Below are positions 17,154-25,241 of a stretch of 34,221 nucleotides of DNA, in pieces (position 1 is the stretch's first letter; the number at the start of each line of letters is the position of its first letter). The translations under genes and the position numbers were made by a program. The stretch is from contig CASFKR010000009.1 of assembly GCA_949295265.1 (NCBI GenBank), forward strand, positions 1 to 34,221, written 5' to 3'. The notes below the pieces were generated by a model, which had not been told where the DNA came from, made no database searches, and worked only from the letters and a program-made list of their open reading frames with translations. Source of the stretch: an uncultured Verrucomicrobiota bacterium. Its GTDB lineage: Bacteria; Verrucomicrobiota; Kiritimatiellia; RFP12; UBA3636.

Positions 17154-17657
17154 TCAGTCTTCGTCGGTATGGTGGTGGCGATGAACGTGGTGGGTGGAGC
17201 GCCGCCGGCGGACGGTGACGGTGGAGCCGGAGGAGCCTCCGGAGCTTCTTTCTCTGGGGACGCGGTCGCGCCAGGCTCTGCGCGCGCGAAGAACCCAGTC
17301 CCGGATGAGGGCGAAAATGAAGAGGGCGCCACCGATTCCCATCAGGGTATAAGAAAGCTGCAGCAAATCCTTCGGACGCAGGGAACTGTCATTTTCGAGC
17401 GAGGACAGGAACCAGAGGAGCGCCCCGAGGCCGAGGAGGAGTCCGGGCATGATGAAGAAAAGCGCCTTGATATCTTCCTTGCGGCGCAACCGTTCGGGGC
17501 TGTCCAGATGCGCATGATGGTGATGACGATGGTGAGAGGAGCGCCGCCGGATGACTTGGGGCGTTTTGGGCGTCGCTGTTTGGCGGGCGGAAGCGTCCGG
17601 GGCGGGGGTCTGTGCGCCCGGGGCGTTTCCGGATGGCGGTGGGGTGGGGTCAGGCAT
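17154..17657 (-). CDS. Histidine-rich two-helix membrane protein, unknown function
   Basis: A 167-aa protein. Residues 1-36 are Pro/Ala/Thr-rich. A histidine cluster at 42-50 (HHRHHHHAH) precedes the first membrane helix (about 65-86). The second helix is at about 98-121. The C-terminal tail is Arg/Ser-rich and ends with a second histidine cluster (156-163, HHVHRHHH). Both clusters lie on the same side of the membrane if the helices form a hairpin; the basic residues next to each helix point to the cytoplasm. Metal binding is a reasonable guess but untested. The ATG at 17657 is chosen by the sequence character of the N-terminus; there is no strong ribosome-binding site. No family is recognised. 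Confidence 0.75.
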   Translation of the reverse strand: MPDPTPPPSGNAPGAQTPAPDASARQTATPKTPQVIRRRSSHHRHHHHAHLDSPERLRRKEDIKALFFIMPGLLLGLGALLWFLSSLENDSSLRPKDLLQLSYTLMGIGGALFIFALIRDWVLRARRAWRDRVPRERSSGGSSGSTVTVRRRRSTHHVHRHHHTDED

Positions 17658-17766
17658 CTTGGTTGAAAGGGTACGGGGTCGATGCTGCAGGAAATCGCTC
17701 AAATGATAACACAAAATCCTCTTCTCAGCGAATCCCCTGCGCGTCGCTAACTGACGCCGCCAGGAG

Positions 17767-17842
17767 TGGGGCTCCCGGGGCCACCGGGGCTACTGGGGCT
17801 ACTGGGGGCACGGTTGTGCCTTTTTCTGGGGCCACTGGGGCT
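17767..17842. repeat. Modular intergenic repeat, copy D (CTGGGGCYA array plus hairpin)
   Basis: GGGGCTACT-type 9-mers surround the hairpin GGCAC (17807-17811), GGTT, GTGCC (17816-17820), which is followed by TTTTT. Confidence 0.88.
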
Positions 17843-17876
17843 GTGCTGCGCTGGCCCGGCACCGTGCGATGGCGAG

Positions 17877-17932
17877 CCGTCGTGTTTGTTCTGTCCGTCC
17901 TGTCCGTCCTGTTTGTCCTGTCCGTCCTGTTT
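17877..17932. repeat. 9-bp array (CTGTCCGTC type), part of copy D
   Basis: About six 9-mers lie between a GGCGAGCCGTCGTGTT flank and a CCTGTTTCCGGC flank. The same flanks enclose a shorter array at 25101-25131. Confidence 0.88.
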
Positions 17933-17985
17933 CCGGCTCGCGGAGCTGGTTTAGCTTGCACTGGCCCGCTCGCGCTGGCTTTTTA

Positions 17986-18030
17986 GCGGGCGGTTAACGC
18001 CGCCCGCATCACCGGCGGGGGTTCCCCGCC
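17986..18030. repeat. GC-rich paired palindromes (REP-like)
   Basis: There are two hairpins. The first is GCGGGCGG (17986-17993) with CCGCCCGC (18000-18007). The second is GGCGGGG (18014-18020), loop GTT, CCCCGCC (18024-18030). The first, with its CTGGCTTTTTA leader, recurs near 33975-34008. Confidence 0.8.
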
Positions 18031-18054
18031 CGGGAAAGACCGGCGAAAAAAGTG

Positions 18055-18084
18055 CTTGCAGGAACAGGAGAAATCCGTCATACT
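18055..18084 (+). promoter_or_regulatory. Possible leuA promoter
   Basis: TTGCAG (18055-18060) and CATACT (18079-18084) are separated by 18 bp. Transcription would begin near 18091, almost at the leader-peptide ATG. This is pattern matching only. Confidence 0.35.
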
Positions 18085-18094
18085 TCACTCCGTT

Positions 18095-18172
18095 ATGCAT
18101 CACAAGAGCCACAGCCATCGACTTAGCCTTCCGACGCCGCGCATCGGCGCCGGGGTTTCCGCCGTTGCGTGA
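18095..18172 (+). CDS. Candidate 25-aa leader peptide of leuA
   Basis: A short frame begins MHHKSHSH, has two CTT leucine codons at 18122-18124 and 18128-18130, and ends in a segment with Ile and two Val codons before TGA at 18170. It is upstream of an attenuator-like hairpin and of leuA. Its final third overlaps CGGGGTTT (18151-18158), which can pair with the 5' arm of that hairpin. This arrangement fits transcription attenuation by ribosome position. Codon bias toward leucine is weak, four of the first eight residues are His, and no ribosome-binding site is placed correctly, so it is a hypothesis. Confidence 0.4.
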   Translation: MHHKSHSHRLSLPTPRIGAGVSAVA

Positions 18173-18216
18173 CTCAACCGTTCCCGCCCCACGGAACGGC
18201 TCAATCCTTTCGAAAG

Positions 18217-18248
18217 ACCCCGATGGCTCCCGTAGCCGCCGGGGTTTT
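18217..18248 (+). terminator. Attenuator-like hairpin upstream of leuA
   Basis: ACCCCG (18217-18222) pairs with CGGGGT (18240-18245), with an inner GGCT/AGCC stem and a CCCGT loop, followed by a short T run (18245-18248). It ends about 23 bp before the leuA ATG. The T run is short for an intrinsic terminator. Confidence 0.5.
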
Positions 18249-18271
18249 CCACTATATACAGAACAATCACC

Positions 18272-19813
18272 ATGAACGACACGCAAGCAACCAGACGCAT
18301 CAAGATTTTCGACACGACCCTCCGCGACGGCGAGCAGTCTCCCGGCTGCTCCATGAACCTGTCGGACAAGCTCCTCGTGACCGAACAGCTTGAGTCGCTC
18401 CGCGTTGACGTCATTGAAGCCGGTTTCGCCGCTTCTTCCGAAGGCGATTTTCAGGCGGTCCGCGCCATTGCCGAAAAGGCGAAGACGGCGGTCGTCGCCA
18501 GCCTCGCCCGGTGCCGCAAGGCGGATATCGACCGCGCCTGGGAGGCCGTCAAGGTCGCGGTGCATCCGCGGATTCACGTCTTTTTGGCGACCTCGCCCAT
18601 CCACATGGAATGCAAACTGCGGATGACGCCCGATGAGGTGTACAAGAACGCCGTGGAGAGCGTCGCGTACACGAAGTCGCTCTGCCCCGACGTGGAGTTT
18701 TCGCTGGAAGACTGCACGCGGTCCGAGCGTCCCTTCATCTATCGCGTCATTCAGGGCGTGATTGAGGCGGGCGCCACGACCGTCAACATTCCGGATACCG
18801 TGGGCTTCGCCACGCCCGAGGAGATGTACGCGCTGATTCACGACATTCTCGAGAATGTGCCGGGTGCGCGCGATATCGACCTCTCGTGCCACTGCCACAA
18901 CGACCTGGGGCTCGGCGTCGCCAATACGCTGGCCGCCATCCGCGCCGGGGTCACGCAGGTGGAATGCTGCGTCAACGGCATCGGTGAACGCGCCGGCAAT
19001 GCGGCGCTCGAGGAGGTCGTCATGGCGCTCAAGACGCGCCATACCTTCTATCAGGCGGATACGAACATCGACACGACGCGCATCTATTCCGTTTCGAAAA
19101 CGGTGTGCAACGTGACGGGCTCGCGCGTCCAGGCCAACAAGGCCATCGTGGGCGAGAACGCCTTCGCGCATGAGGCGGGCATCCACCAGCATGGCGTGCT
19201 GGCCAACCCGCTCACCTACGAAATCATGACGCCCGAATCCATCGGGTTGCCCCGCAGCAAGATGGTGCTCGGCAAGCACTCCGGCAAGCACGCGTTTTCG
19301 CAGCGGCTGGAGGACCTCGGGTTCCGGCTCGAGGAGGCGCGCGTCGAAGAACTCTTCGTGAAGTTCAAGGCGCTGGCCGACCGCAAGAAGGTCGTTTCCG
19401 ACGCCGATATCGAAGCGCTCGCCATTCACACGCAGCCGGTGCGCGAGGATCAGATTCTGCGCCTCGACCGTTTCAGCGTGCTGGCTTCGGACGTGATTAC
19501 GCCCGTGTCGACGGTGCGCGTCGTTTTCGACGGCAAGCTGGTTGAGGAGGTAGCCACGGGCGACGGTCCCATCAACGCTTCGTTCGCCGCCGTGCGCTCG
19601 ATTGCGGGTCTCCCGGAGGCGCGCCTGGAGCACTACAGCCTGGGTGCCGTCACGGAAGGGATGGACGCCCAGTGCGAGGCAACCGTCAAGGTGCTCTACG
19701 CCGGGCGTTCGTATCGTGGCAGCGCGGTTTCGACGGACGTAATCGAAGCCTCGATTCTCGCGTACATCCAGGCGCTCAATTTTGCGCTGGAGGTGCTTCG
19801 CAAGGGCGAATAA
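18272..19813 (+). CDS. leuA: 2-isopropylmalate synthase
   Basis: A 513-aa LeuA, the usual length for the type I bacterial enzyme. It condenses acetyl-CoA with 2-oxoisovalerate as the committed step of leucine synthesis. The HMGL-like TIM barrel carries [12 protein letters not shown] at 14-25 and the metal-binding HCHND with His207 and His209. [11 protein letters not shown] follows at 238-248 and GKHSGKHAF further on. The C-terminal part (about 380-505) is the LeuA regulatory/dimer domain that binds leucine. Homocitrate and citramalate synthases share the fold; the type I length and GERAGN region favour LeuA. The ATG at 18272 has no strong ribosome-binding site. No other leucine genes are nearby. 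Confidence 0.95.
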   Translation: MNDTQATRRIKIFDTTLRDGEQSPGCSMNLSDKLLVTEQLESLRVDVIEAGFAASSEGDFQAVRAIAEKAKTAVVASLARCRKADIDRAWEAVKVAVHPRIHVFLATSPIHMECKLRMTPDEVYKNAVESVAYTKSLCPDVEFSLEDCTRSERPFIYRVIQGVIEAGATTVNIPDTVGFATPEEMYALIHDILENVPGARDIDLSCHCHNDLGLGVANTLAAIRAGVTQVECCVNGIGERAGNAALEEVVMALKTRHTFYQADTNIDTTRIYSVSKTVCNVTGSRVQANKAIVGENAFAHEAGIHQHGVLANPLTYEIMTPESIGLPRSKMVLGKHSGKHAFSQRLEDLGFRLEEARVEELFVKFKALADRKKVVSDADIEALAIHTQPVREDQILRLDRFSVLASDVITPVSTVRVVFDGKLVEEVATGDGPINASFAAVRSIAGLPEARLEHYSLGAVTEGMDAQCEATVKVLYAGRSYRGSAVSTDVIEASILAYIQALNFALEVLRKGE

Positions 19814-19856
19814 GGCGCGCGCTCCGCGCTCCTGATTGCGCACCGCGCGCAAAAGC

Positions 19857-19894
19857 GACGACCCGTCCGGAAGGTGTTCCGGGCGGGTCGTTTT
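19857..19894. terminator. Strong intrinsic terminator between leuA and ribonuclease D
   Basis: A long stem joins CGACCCGTCCGGAA (19859-19872) with TTCCGGGCGGGTCG (19877-19890), with one G-T pair and a GGTG loop, followed by TTTT. The plus-strand upstream AAAA suggests it also works for the convergent minus-strand gene ending at 19946. Confidence 0.88.
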
Positions 19895-19945
19895 GCAGGG
19901 AAGGCCCCTGATTTCCGCGGGGAGCCCGTGCCGGTGCCGCGCGCC

Positions 19946-21097
19946 TCAGAGCGAATCAAAGTCATCGAGGAGGCGCTGTCCGACGGTTTCGTAGCGCCAG
20001 CCGATGTTGAGCCGGTGCTCCGGCGCTTCAGGGTCGCGCGCCCAGGCCTCGATTTCGGCGCGCGTTCCGTACAGGACCGGGTCAATCTGCAGCGGCCCGG
20101 CCAGTTCGGCGATCTTGTGGAGGACGCGCGTGGCAAAGTCTTTGACGTCATCGGCGTCTTTCGGCAAAACCGGGAACATCGCCTCCAAATCCGCGCCGCC
20201 GGACGCATCCCGCTCGCACCGGATCAGCGCGGCTTCAAAGCTGCGGACGAACGTCGGGGAGAGGAGCCGTTTCGAGACGGATACGGGACGCGCCGGCGGA
20301 TGCAGCGCGCTGTCCACGATAAATTCGTCGGCGGCAACCCAGCGCCGCGGCAGGTCGCGCTCGCGCGCCGTTTCCTCGCGCCACGCCGCGAGCGTCCGGA
20401 GGCGGTGCGCCGCCAGGGGATCGCGCCGGAAGAGATGCGGCGGGGCATGGACGCGTTTCCAGGCCTGATTGTCCGGCAGCTCTTCGTAGAGCGCCGGATC
20501 GGAGCAGGCGTCGCTCATTTCCTCGAACATCCAGTCCAGCGTGCCGAGGGTTGCGGCGCGGCGCGTGAGCTCCGTCAGGACGTCCTCCATGTAGGCGACG
20601 TCCTGCGCCGCATACGCCAGTTGGCGCGGATTGAGCGGCCGCACGAGCCAGTCTGAGCGCGTCTCCGTCTTCGGCAACTCCAGGCCGATGGTCTCCTTGA
20701 CGAGCGCCGCGAGGGAGATGGTCGATTTCATCCCGCAGAAGCCTGCGGCCAGGCGGGTGTCGAACACATTCACGAGGCGGACGCCGCTCCAGCGGGCGAG
20801 AATCGGCAGGTCCGAGTGAACGTCGTGAAAGACCTTGACGATGCCGGGATGCGCAAAGGCGGGCGCGAGCATTTCTCCGGGGGTGTGCAGCGGGTCAATC
20901 AGGACGGCGCGCTGTTCGGCGGGCGAGTTGGCCTGAAAGGTGAGCCCCCGAGGCGGTTTCCCGGCAAAAACCTCCGCCGGAAAATCGCCGGTGGGGAGAC
21001 ATTGCACAAGACCCAGTTTGGGGTAATAGGTTTTGTTCCAGACAAACTCGGTGTCGAGAAAAAGGATGGGGGAGCGGGTCAGGTCTGCATCTGCCAT
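19946..21097 (-). CDS. rnd: Ribonuclease D-like 3'-5' exonuclease
   Basis: A 383-aa DEDDy exonuclease with an HRDC region, normal length for RNase D. ExoI is LDTEF with Asp15 and Glu17. ExoII is HDVHSDL with Asp96. ExoIII is YAAQD with Tyr162 and Asp166. The HRDC-like helical domain spans about 205-290, and a C-terminal helical segment follows. The family trims 3' ends of tRNA and other structured RNAs. It is downstream of aroB with a 68-bp gap and may be co-transcribed. The ATG at 21097 has no clear ribosome-binding site. Confidence 0.94.
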   Translation of the reverse strand: MADADLTRSPILFLDTEFVWNKTYYPKLGLVQCLPTGDFPAEVFAGKPPRGLTFQANSPAEQRAVLIDPLHTPGEMLAPAFAHPGIVKVFHDVHSDLPILARWSGVRLVNVFDTRLAAGFCGMKSTISLAALVKETIGLELPKTETRSDWLVRPLNPRQLAYAAQDVAYMEDVLTELTRRAATLGTLDWMFEEMSDACSDPALYEELPDNQAWKRVHAPPHLFRRDPLAAHRLRTLAAWREETARERDLPRRWVAADEFIVDSALHPPARPVSVSKRLLSPTFVRSFEAALIRCERDASGGADLEAMFPVLPKDADDVKDFATRVLHKIAELAGPLQIDPVLYGTRAEIEAWARDPEAPEHRLNIGWRYETVGQRLLDDFDSL

Positions 21098-21165
21098 TGT
21101 GAGAGCGGCGCCGCATCCGGCACCAAGGCAAGCAAAGGGTAGGGAGGGGAGAGCTTCCCGGTGCG

Positions 21166-22263
21166 TCAGATGATTTCGGGGAGACGCTCGCGCACCAGCG
21201 CGGGGTCCAGTGGCGCAATGAAGGCCTCGCCAATGTCGCGGAGAAGGACGAAATGGAGTTTCGAGCCGAGTTTTTTCTTGTCGGAAAGCATCGCTTCAAA
21301 GAGATTGTCTGCGGTGAACAGCCCGTCTCCGATCTCCGCCATGCGGGTCGGCAGATGCAGGGTCTGGAGCAGGGCCTCAATCCGTGCGGCCGTTCCGGCG
21401 GGCGCATGGGAGAGCTGCTCGGAGAGCCGCGCCGCGGCAACCATGCCGACGCCCACGGCAACACCATGCGGCACAAAACCGTAGCCCAGCACCTTTTCGG
21501 CGGCATGTCCCAGCGTGTGCCCGAAATTCAGGAGCATCCGCAGCCCGCCCTCCCGTTCATCGCGGTTGACGACGTCAATCTTGCAGGCGGCGCACCGGGC
21601 GATGACATCCTCCAGAAACGCATCTTCGTAGGGCAGGGCACCCGCCTTTTCGAGCGCTTCGAAAAAGGCCTTGTCCATGATGCAGCCGTACTTGACCACC
21701 TCGGCCATGCCCTGCCTGAACTCCGGCTCCGGAAGCGTCTGGAGCACCGTCGGGTCGGCGACCACGGCAACCGGCTGATGGAAGGCGCCGGCCAGATTCT
21801 TCCCGAACGGCAAATCAATGCCGGTTTTGCCGCCGATGGAGGAGTCGACAAAGGCGAGCAGGGAGGTCGGCACTTGCAGGACCGCGACGCCGCGGAGCCA
21901 GGTGGCGGCGGCAAAGCCCGCCAAATCGCCCACCACACCGCCGCCCAGTGCAACGACCAGATCCGTGCGGGTAATGCCAAAGCCGTGGAACGCATTCCAG
22001 AGCGTCGAGAGGACCTGCAGAGACTTGCTGTCTTCCCCGGCCGGCACACAAATGCTCTCCGCCTGAAACCCTGCCGCCCGAAGCGATTGCAGGGCCGGTT
22101 CCAGGTGGTAATTGCCGACGTTGGAATCACTTACCACGACCGCATTGCGGCCTTTGACGGCCTCGGCCGCAATGGTTCCCAGGTCCTGAAGAAGCCCGCG
22201 CCCGACGCAGACGGACGAGACGCCGTTGACGCCGTTGATTTCTGCTTTCAGTTTGAGTTTCAT
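21166..22263 (-). CDS. aroB: 3-dehydroquinate synthase
   Basis: A 365-aa AroB, which converts DAHP to 3-dehydroquinate, the second step of the shikimate pathway, using NAD+ and a divalent metal. Seen motifs are a VVVSDSNVG Rossmann segment, VALGGGVVGDLAGFAAATWLRG, QVPTSLLAFVDSSIGGKTGID, NLAGAFHQP, and LNFGHTLGHAAE with metal-binding histidines. An in-frame TTG three codons upstream exists, but the ATG at 22263 is preferred. No strong ribosome-binding site is visible. Shikimate and leucine synthesis genes close together suggest biosynthetic self-sufficiency, though no operon joins them. Length and motif order are typical. Confidence 0.96.
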   Translation of the reverse strand: MKLKLKAEINGVNGVSSVCVGRGLLQDLGTIAAEAVKGRNAVVVSDSNVGNYHLEPALQSLRAAGFQAESICVPAGEDSKSLQVLSTLWNAFHGFGITRTDLVVALGGGVVGDLAGFAAATWLRGVAVLQVPTSLLAFVDSSIGGKTGIDLPFGKNLAGAFHQPVAVVADPTVLQTLPEPEFRQGMAEVVKYGCIMDKAFFEALEKAGALPYEDAFLEDVIARCAACKIDVVNRDEREGGLRMLLNFGHTLGHAAEKVLGYGFVPHGVAVGVGMVAAARLSEQLSHAPAGTAARIEALLQTLHLPTRMAEIGDGLFTADNLFEAMLSDKKKLGSKLHFVLLRDIGEAFIAPLDPALVRERLPEII

Positions 22264-22809
22264 ATGAATCAAAGGCTAGCAAAAACAGGACTTTGAAACA
22301 ATTGCATCTTTTTCGAAAAGACGCTGTTGCGAAGACCCTGCTCTGATTCGCAGTCGCGTTTTTCATTGCGAACTGGAATTCATCCACCCGTTTTCGGATG
22401 GGAAGACGCTGGCAGACGGCGCTTCCCGGGCAGTGGCGGGACGTGTTTTACAGCGTCCCTGTGGAAAGCGTTGTGTGAGCTCATCAGGGAGCTTATTCCC
22501 GTGCAATCCGGGAATCGACCCGGTGGGGACTCCGGTTCGTTGATCTCCTCTGCGTCGCTGCGGAACCCGAGGGGCACGGGTGTGCCTTTTTGAGCATGAT
22601 TCGCCTCCTCCCCCTTCGAGGGTCGTGGCGCGCCCCGCGCCGCGCTGGTGTGGCGGCAGCGGTGTGGCAGTGCGGTGGCGCTATCTGGGACCCCTGGGGG
22701 CACGGTTGTGCCTTTTACTGGGGCTGCTGGGGCAACTGGGAGTGCTGCGCGGGCTATGCGTCTGCAGGGCGGTTCACCTTGGGGGGCGGGGTATGGTAGG
22801 CTTGAAGCG
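22264..22809. other. 546-bp intergenic gap between divergent aroB and mtaB, mostly repeat
   Basis: Bases 22264-22530 show no gene or clear promoter. From 22535 to 22760 the gap carries a repeat copy. A frame running through the repeat into mtaB is an extension, not a supported start. Confidence 0.6.
22535..22760. repeat. Modular intergenic repeat, copy E (two hairpins)
   Basis: Begins with CTGCGTCGCTGCGGAACCCG, then a GGCAC-GGGT-GTGCC hairpin (22573-22586) with TTTTT, a CTTCGAGGGTCGTGGCGCG block, GCGGCAGCGGTGTGGCAGTG, and CTATCTGGG. The second hairpin follows (GGCAC 22699-22703, GGTT, GTGCC 22708-22712, TTTT), with GGGGCTGCTGGGGCAACT after it. This is the fullest copy in the window. Confidence 0.87.
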
Positions 22810-24147
22810 ATGAAGGAATCAGCGACAGAACAGACAGACAACGCCGTCGTTTTGCAGACGATGGGCTGCCGGTTGAACCATGCAGAAGCCGCGGCCATCC
22901 GCGGCGTGCTGGAATCGGCAGGTACAGCGGTTTTGCCGACGGTGCATCCGGCGGCGGGATGCGGCTATGTGCTGCATACCTGCGCGGTGACCGCGGCTGC
23001 GCAGACGGAGGCGCTGCGGCATCTGCGCTCGGCGCGGCGTGCCGGTGCGCGTCCCATCGTGGTTTCGGGCTGCACGGCGAATGTGACGGAACAGGTGCTG
23101 CTCTTTGAGGCGGGTGCCGACGTCGCCGTGATTCGCGAGCCGGAAGGCGACGACTATGCCGTGGCGGTTTCGCCCGCTGCGGAAGCGGCTGCAACGGCGG
23201 CCGCGCTCGGGAGGCACGTGGCGGAGGCGCTCCGGTTCCCGCGCTGCGCAGGCACGCTCCCGGCGCATGCATCGACGCGCGCGCCCGTCAAAATCCAGGA
23301 TGGCTGCTTGTTCCGCTGTTCGTACTGCATCGTGCCCGATGCCCGCGGCAATCCGCGGTCGCGTCCGCTCGCCGATGTGCTCGCCGAATGCGAAGCGCTT
23401 GCGGCGCACGGATTCCGCGAGCTGGTGCTGACCGGCGTCAATGTCGCATGCTGGACGGATGGCGACCGCACCTTTTCCGATGTGGTGCGGGCGGTTTCCG
23501 CCATCCGCGGCGTGGCACGGGTGCGCATGAGCTCGGTGGAGCCGCGTACCGGCGAGGAGGAGGTGGTCGCCCTGCTGGCAGAGGCGCAGACGAAGCTGTG
23601 CCGCACGCTTCATTACCCGATGCAATCCGGCTCGGACCGCATCCTGGCTCGCATGCGCCGCCGGTACACCGCACCCGATTATCGGCGCGCGCTCGACCGG
23701 GTGCTGGCGGCCGTACCGGACATCGGACTGGGCGCCGACATCATCACGGGCTTTCCCGGTGAAGATGAGGCGGCCTTTGCGGAAACGGTGCGACTCGTCG
23801 AAGATTACCCCTTTTCGAATCTGCACGTCTTCCCGTACAGTGAACGCCCCGGGACTCCGGCTGCCGCTTTCCCGGATCCGGTCCCGGTCCGCGTCCGGCG
23901 CGACCGTGCGCGCATCCTGCTTGATTTGGGCGTGCGCAAGCGCGCCGCCTTTGCGCAGCGGTTTATCGGACGCACGGTCGAGGTGCTGATCGAGCGGACG
24001 GACGGCGCTGCCGCCGCGCATGGCTGGAGCAGCGAGTACCTGCCGGTCCGGTTTGCACAGTTGGGTCCCGCCGATGAGGGAATGCTCCTTCGCGGGCGCG
24101 TCACCGCCGCCGATGGCGAAACCCTGCTGGCGGAGCGGACGGAATGA
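22810..24147 (+). CDS. mtaB: tRNA t6A37 methylthiotransferase MtaB
   Basis: A 445-aa methylthiotransferase of the MiaB/RimO/MtaB family, whose MtaB clade converts t6A to ms2t6A at position 37 of ANN-decoding tRNAs. The N-terminal cluster cysteines are Cys20 (TMGCRLN), Cys58 (HTCAVT) and Cys88 (SGCTAN). The radical SAM motif CLFRCSYC carries Cys166, 170 and 173. A TRAM-like beta domain is at the C-terminus (about 385-445). TMGCRLN and the C-VPDARG segment fit MtaB better than MiaB or RimO, though this is by eye. The ATG at 22810 gives a normal N-terminus. The stop overlaps the next start as ATGA. Confidence 0.9.
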   Translation: MKESATEQTDNAVVLQTMGCRLNHAEAAAIRGVLESAGTAVLPTVHPAAGCGYVLHTCAVTAAAQTEALRHLRSARRAGARPIVVSGCTANVTEQVLLFEAGADVAVIREPEGDDYAVAVSPAAEAAATAAALGRHVAEALRFPRCAGTLPAHASTRAPVKIQDGCLFRCSYCIVPDARGNPRSRPLADVLAECEALAAHGFRELVLTGVNVACWTDGDRTFSDVVRAVSAIRGVARVRMSSVEPRTGEEEVVALLAEAQTKLCRTLHYPMQSGSDRILARMRRRYTAPDYRRALDRVLAAVPDIGLGADIITGFPGEDEAAFAETVRLVEDYPFSNLHVFPYSERPGTPAAAFPDPVPVRVRRDRARILLDLGVRKRAAFAQRFIGRTVEVLIERTDGAAAAHGWSSEYLPVRFAQLGPADEGMLLRGRVTAADGETLLAERTE

Positions 24148-24929
24148 AACGGTTTGCGCGTGTGTGGGCGGTTGGCGGGCTGCTGACGGTTTTCGTGGGA
24201 GGATGCTGTATGCTCAGAGGGGCGCCCGATGGTGTTTTCGGCGAGCGGGGAACGGGTCTCGAGACGGTGGTCTTCGTGCACGGCATGCGCCGCACGCCCC
24301 GCAGTTTTGCCCGGCTGGAGCAGGTCTGCCGCGCTGCCGGATATCAGACGCTGCAGGCGGCGTACAGTTCCAATGAGCCGGTTGAAGCCACGGCGGAGCG
24401 TCTGGCCACCGAGCTTCTGCCCGCCATCCGCGGATTGCCGCGCGTGCATTTCGTCACCCACTCGCTGGGCGGTATTCTGGTGCGCGAAATCTTCCGTCGC
24501 CATGGCACCCCGGAAAATCTGGGACGCACCGTAATGCTCAGTCCGCCCAACGGAGGTTCGGAGCAAATCGACAACTTTTCGTGGCTGCCGTTCTTTCCGG
24601 CCATCTGGGGGCGTCCCGGTCCCGAGCTCGGGACGGATCCCGGGAGTTTCCCGAACCGGCTTCCGCCGATTGATTTTCCCTGCTGGGTGATTGCAGGCAC
24701 TTCCGGCCGGTTTCTGGGGCTGTTCATCCGCGCGGAAAATGACGGAAAGGTGAGTGTCCCCAGTGCCTTTGCCGCGCCGGGCATCGAAGACCGGCTGGTG
24801 CTTCCGGTCAATCACACGACCATGATGAAAGACCCGGCGGTCATGGACGCCGTGCTCAGCGTCCTGCAGACCGGCCGCTTCCCGGGCGGGGCGGCGGAGC
24901 CGCCCGGTGCTCAGGCAGCGGCGCGGTAG
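24144..24929 (+). CDS. Lipoprotein alpha/beta hydrolase (lipase/esterase-like)
   Basis: A 261-aa protein starting in an ATGA overlap with mtaB. The N-terminus is a lipoprotein signal: a hydrophobic stretch then VGGC with the lipidated Cys21. The alpha/beta hydrolase core has VVFVHGM at 42-48 (oxyanion region) and THSLGG at 105-110 with nucleophile Ser107. An Asp in AENDGKVSV and a His in NHTTMM are candidates for the rest of the triad. It resembles the PGAP1/LipA-like hydrolases that act on ester bonds of lipids or small esters. The substrate is unknown. The C-terminal tail is Ala/Pro-rich and partly formed from repeat-like sequence, and may not be structured. Coupling to mtaB is probably positional only. 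Confidence 0.85.
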   Translation: MKRFARVWAVGGLLTVFVGGCCMLRGAPDGVFGERGTGLETVVFVHGMRRTPRSFARLEQVCRAAGYQTLQAAYSSNEPVEATAERLATELLPAIRGLPRVHFVTHSLGGILVREIFRRHGTPENLGRTVMLSPPNGGSEQIDNFSWLPFFPAIWGRPGPELGTDPGSFPNRLPPIDFPCWVIAGTSGRFLGLFIRAENDGKVSVPSAFAAPGIEDRLVLPVNHTTMMKDPAVMDAVLSVLQTGRFPGGAAEPPGAQAAAR

Positions 24930-24972
24930 CAGCGGCGCGGTAGCAGCGGCGCGGTGCGGTGGCAACGGCGCG

Positions 24973-25073
24973 GCCACTGGGGCTACTGGGGCTACTGGGG
25001 CCTTTGGGGCCACTGGGGCCACTGGAGCAGCTGGGGCTACTGGGGCTACTGGGGCAGCTTGGGCCACTGGGAG
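24973..25073. repeat. Modular intergenic repeat, copy F (longest CTGGGGCYA array, no hairpin)
   Basis: About eleven 9-mers of the form CTGGGGCTA, CTGGGGCCA or CTGGGGCAG. The GGCAC-GGTT-GTGCC hairpin is absent. The flank GGGAGTGCCGCGC matches copy G near 33920. Confidence 0.88.
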
Positions 25074-25100
25074 TGCCGCGCCGGTCTTGCTACGCTGGCG

Positions 25101-25131
25101 AGCCGTCGTGTTCGTCGTGTCCGTCCTGTTT
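25101..25131. repeat. 9-bp array (CTGTCCGTC type), part of copy F
   Basis: About three 9-mers lie between GGCGAGCCGTCGTGTT and CCTGTTTCCGGC flanks. The flanks are shared with copy D (17877-17932), which has more units. Confidence 0.85.
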
Positions 25132-25210
25132 CCGGCCCGCTCGCGCGGGTTCGCCTTTCCGGACCGGAACGGGGATTGGGATAGTCGGGGGGATGCAGCG
25201 ATTTTGCGGT

Positions 25211-25241
25211 TTGACAGAAACGGCGGAGACTTTGCTATCAT
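25211..25241 (+). promoter_or_regulatory. Candidate sigma70-type promoter for the glycoside hydrolase
   Basis: TTGACA (25211-25216) and TATCAT (25236-25241) match consensus in 6/6 and 5/6 positions. The 19-bp spacer is longer than ideal. Transcription would give a leader of about 55 nt before the ATG at 25302. Confidence 0.5.

Larger units (their letters stand above)
17658..18271. other. 614-bp intergenic gap: repeat copy D and leuA leader
   Basis: Bases 17767-18038 carry repeat modules. Bases 18055-18271 carry a possible promoter, a short leader frame and an attenuator-like hairpin for leuA. These are listed separately. No larger gene is supported. Confidence 0.7.

Noticed and set aside
17951-19852. 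633-aa minus-strand frame opposite leuA
   Set aside because: Antisense shadow of a gene with full LeuA motifs, extending into repeats.
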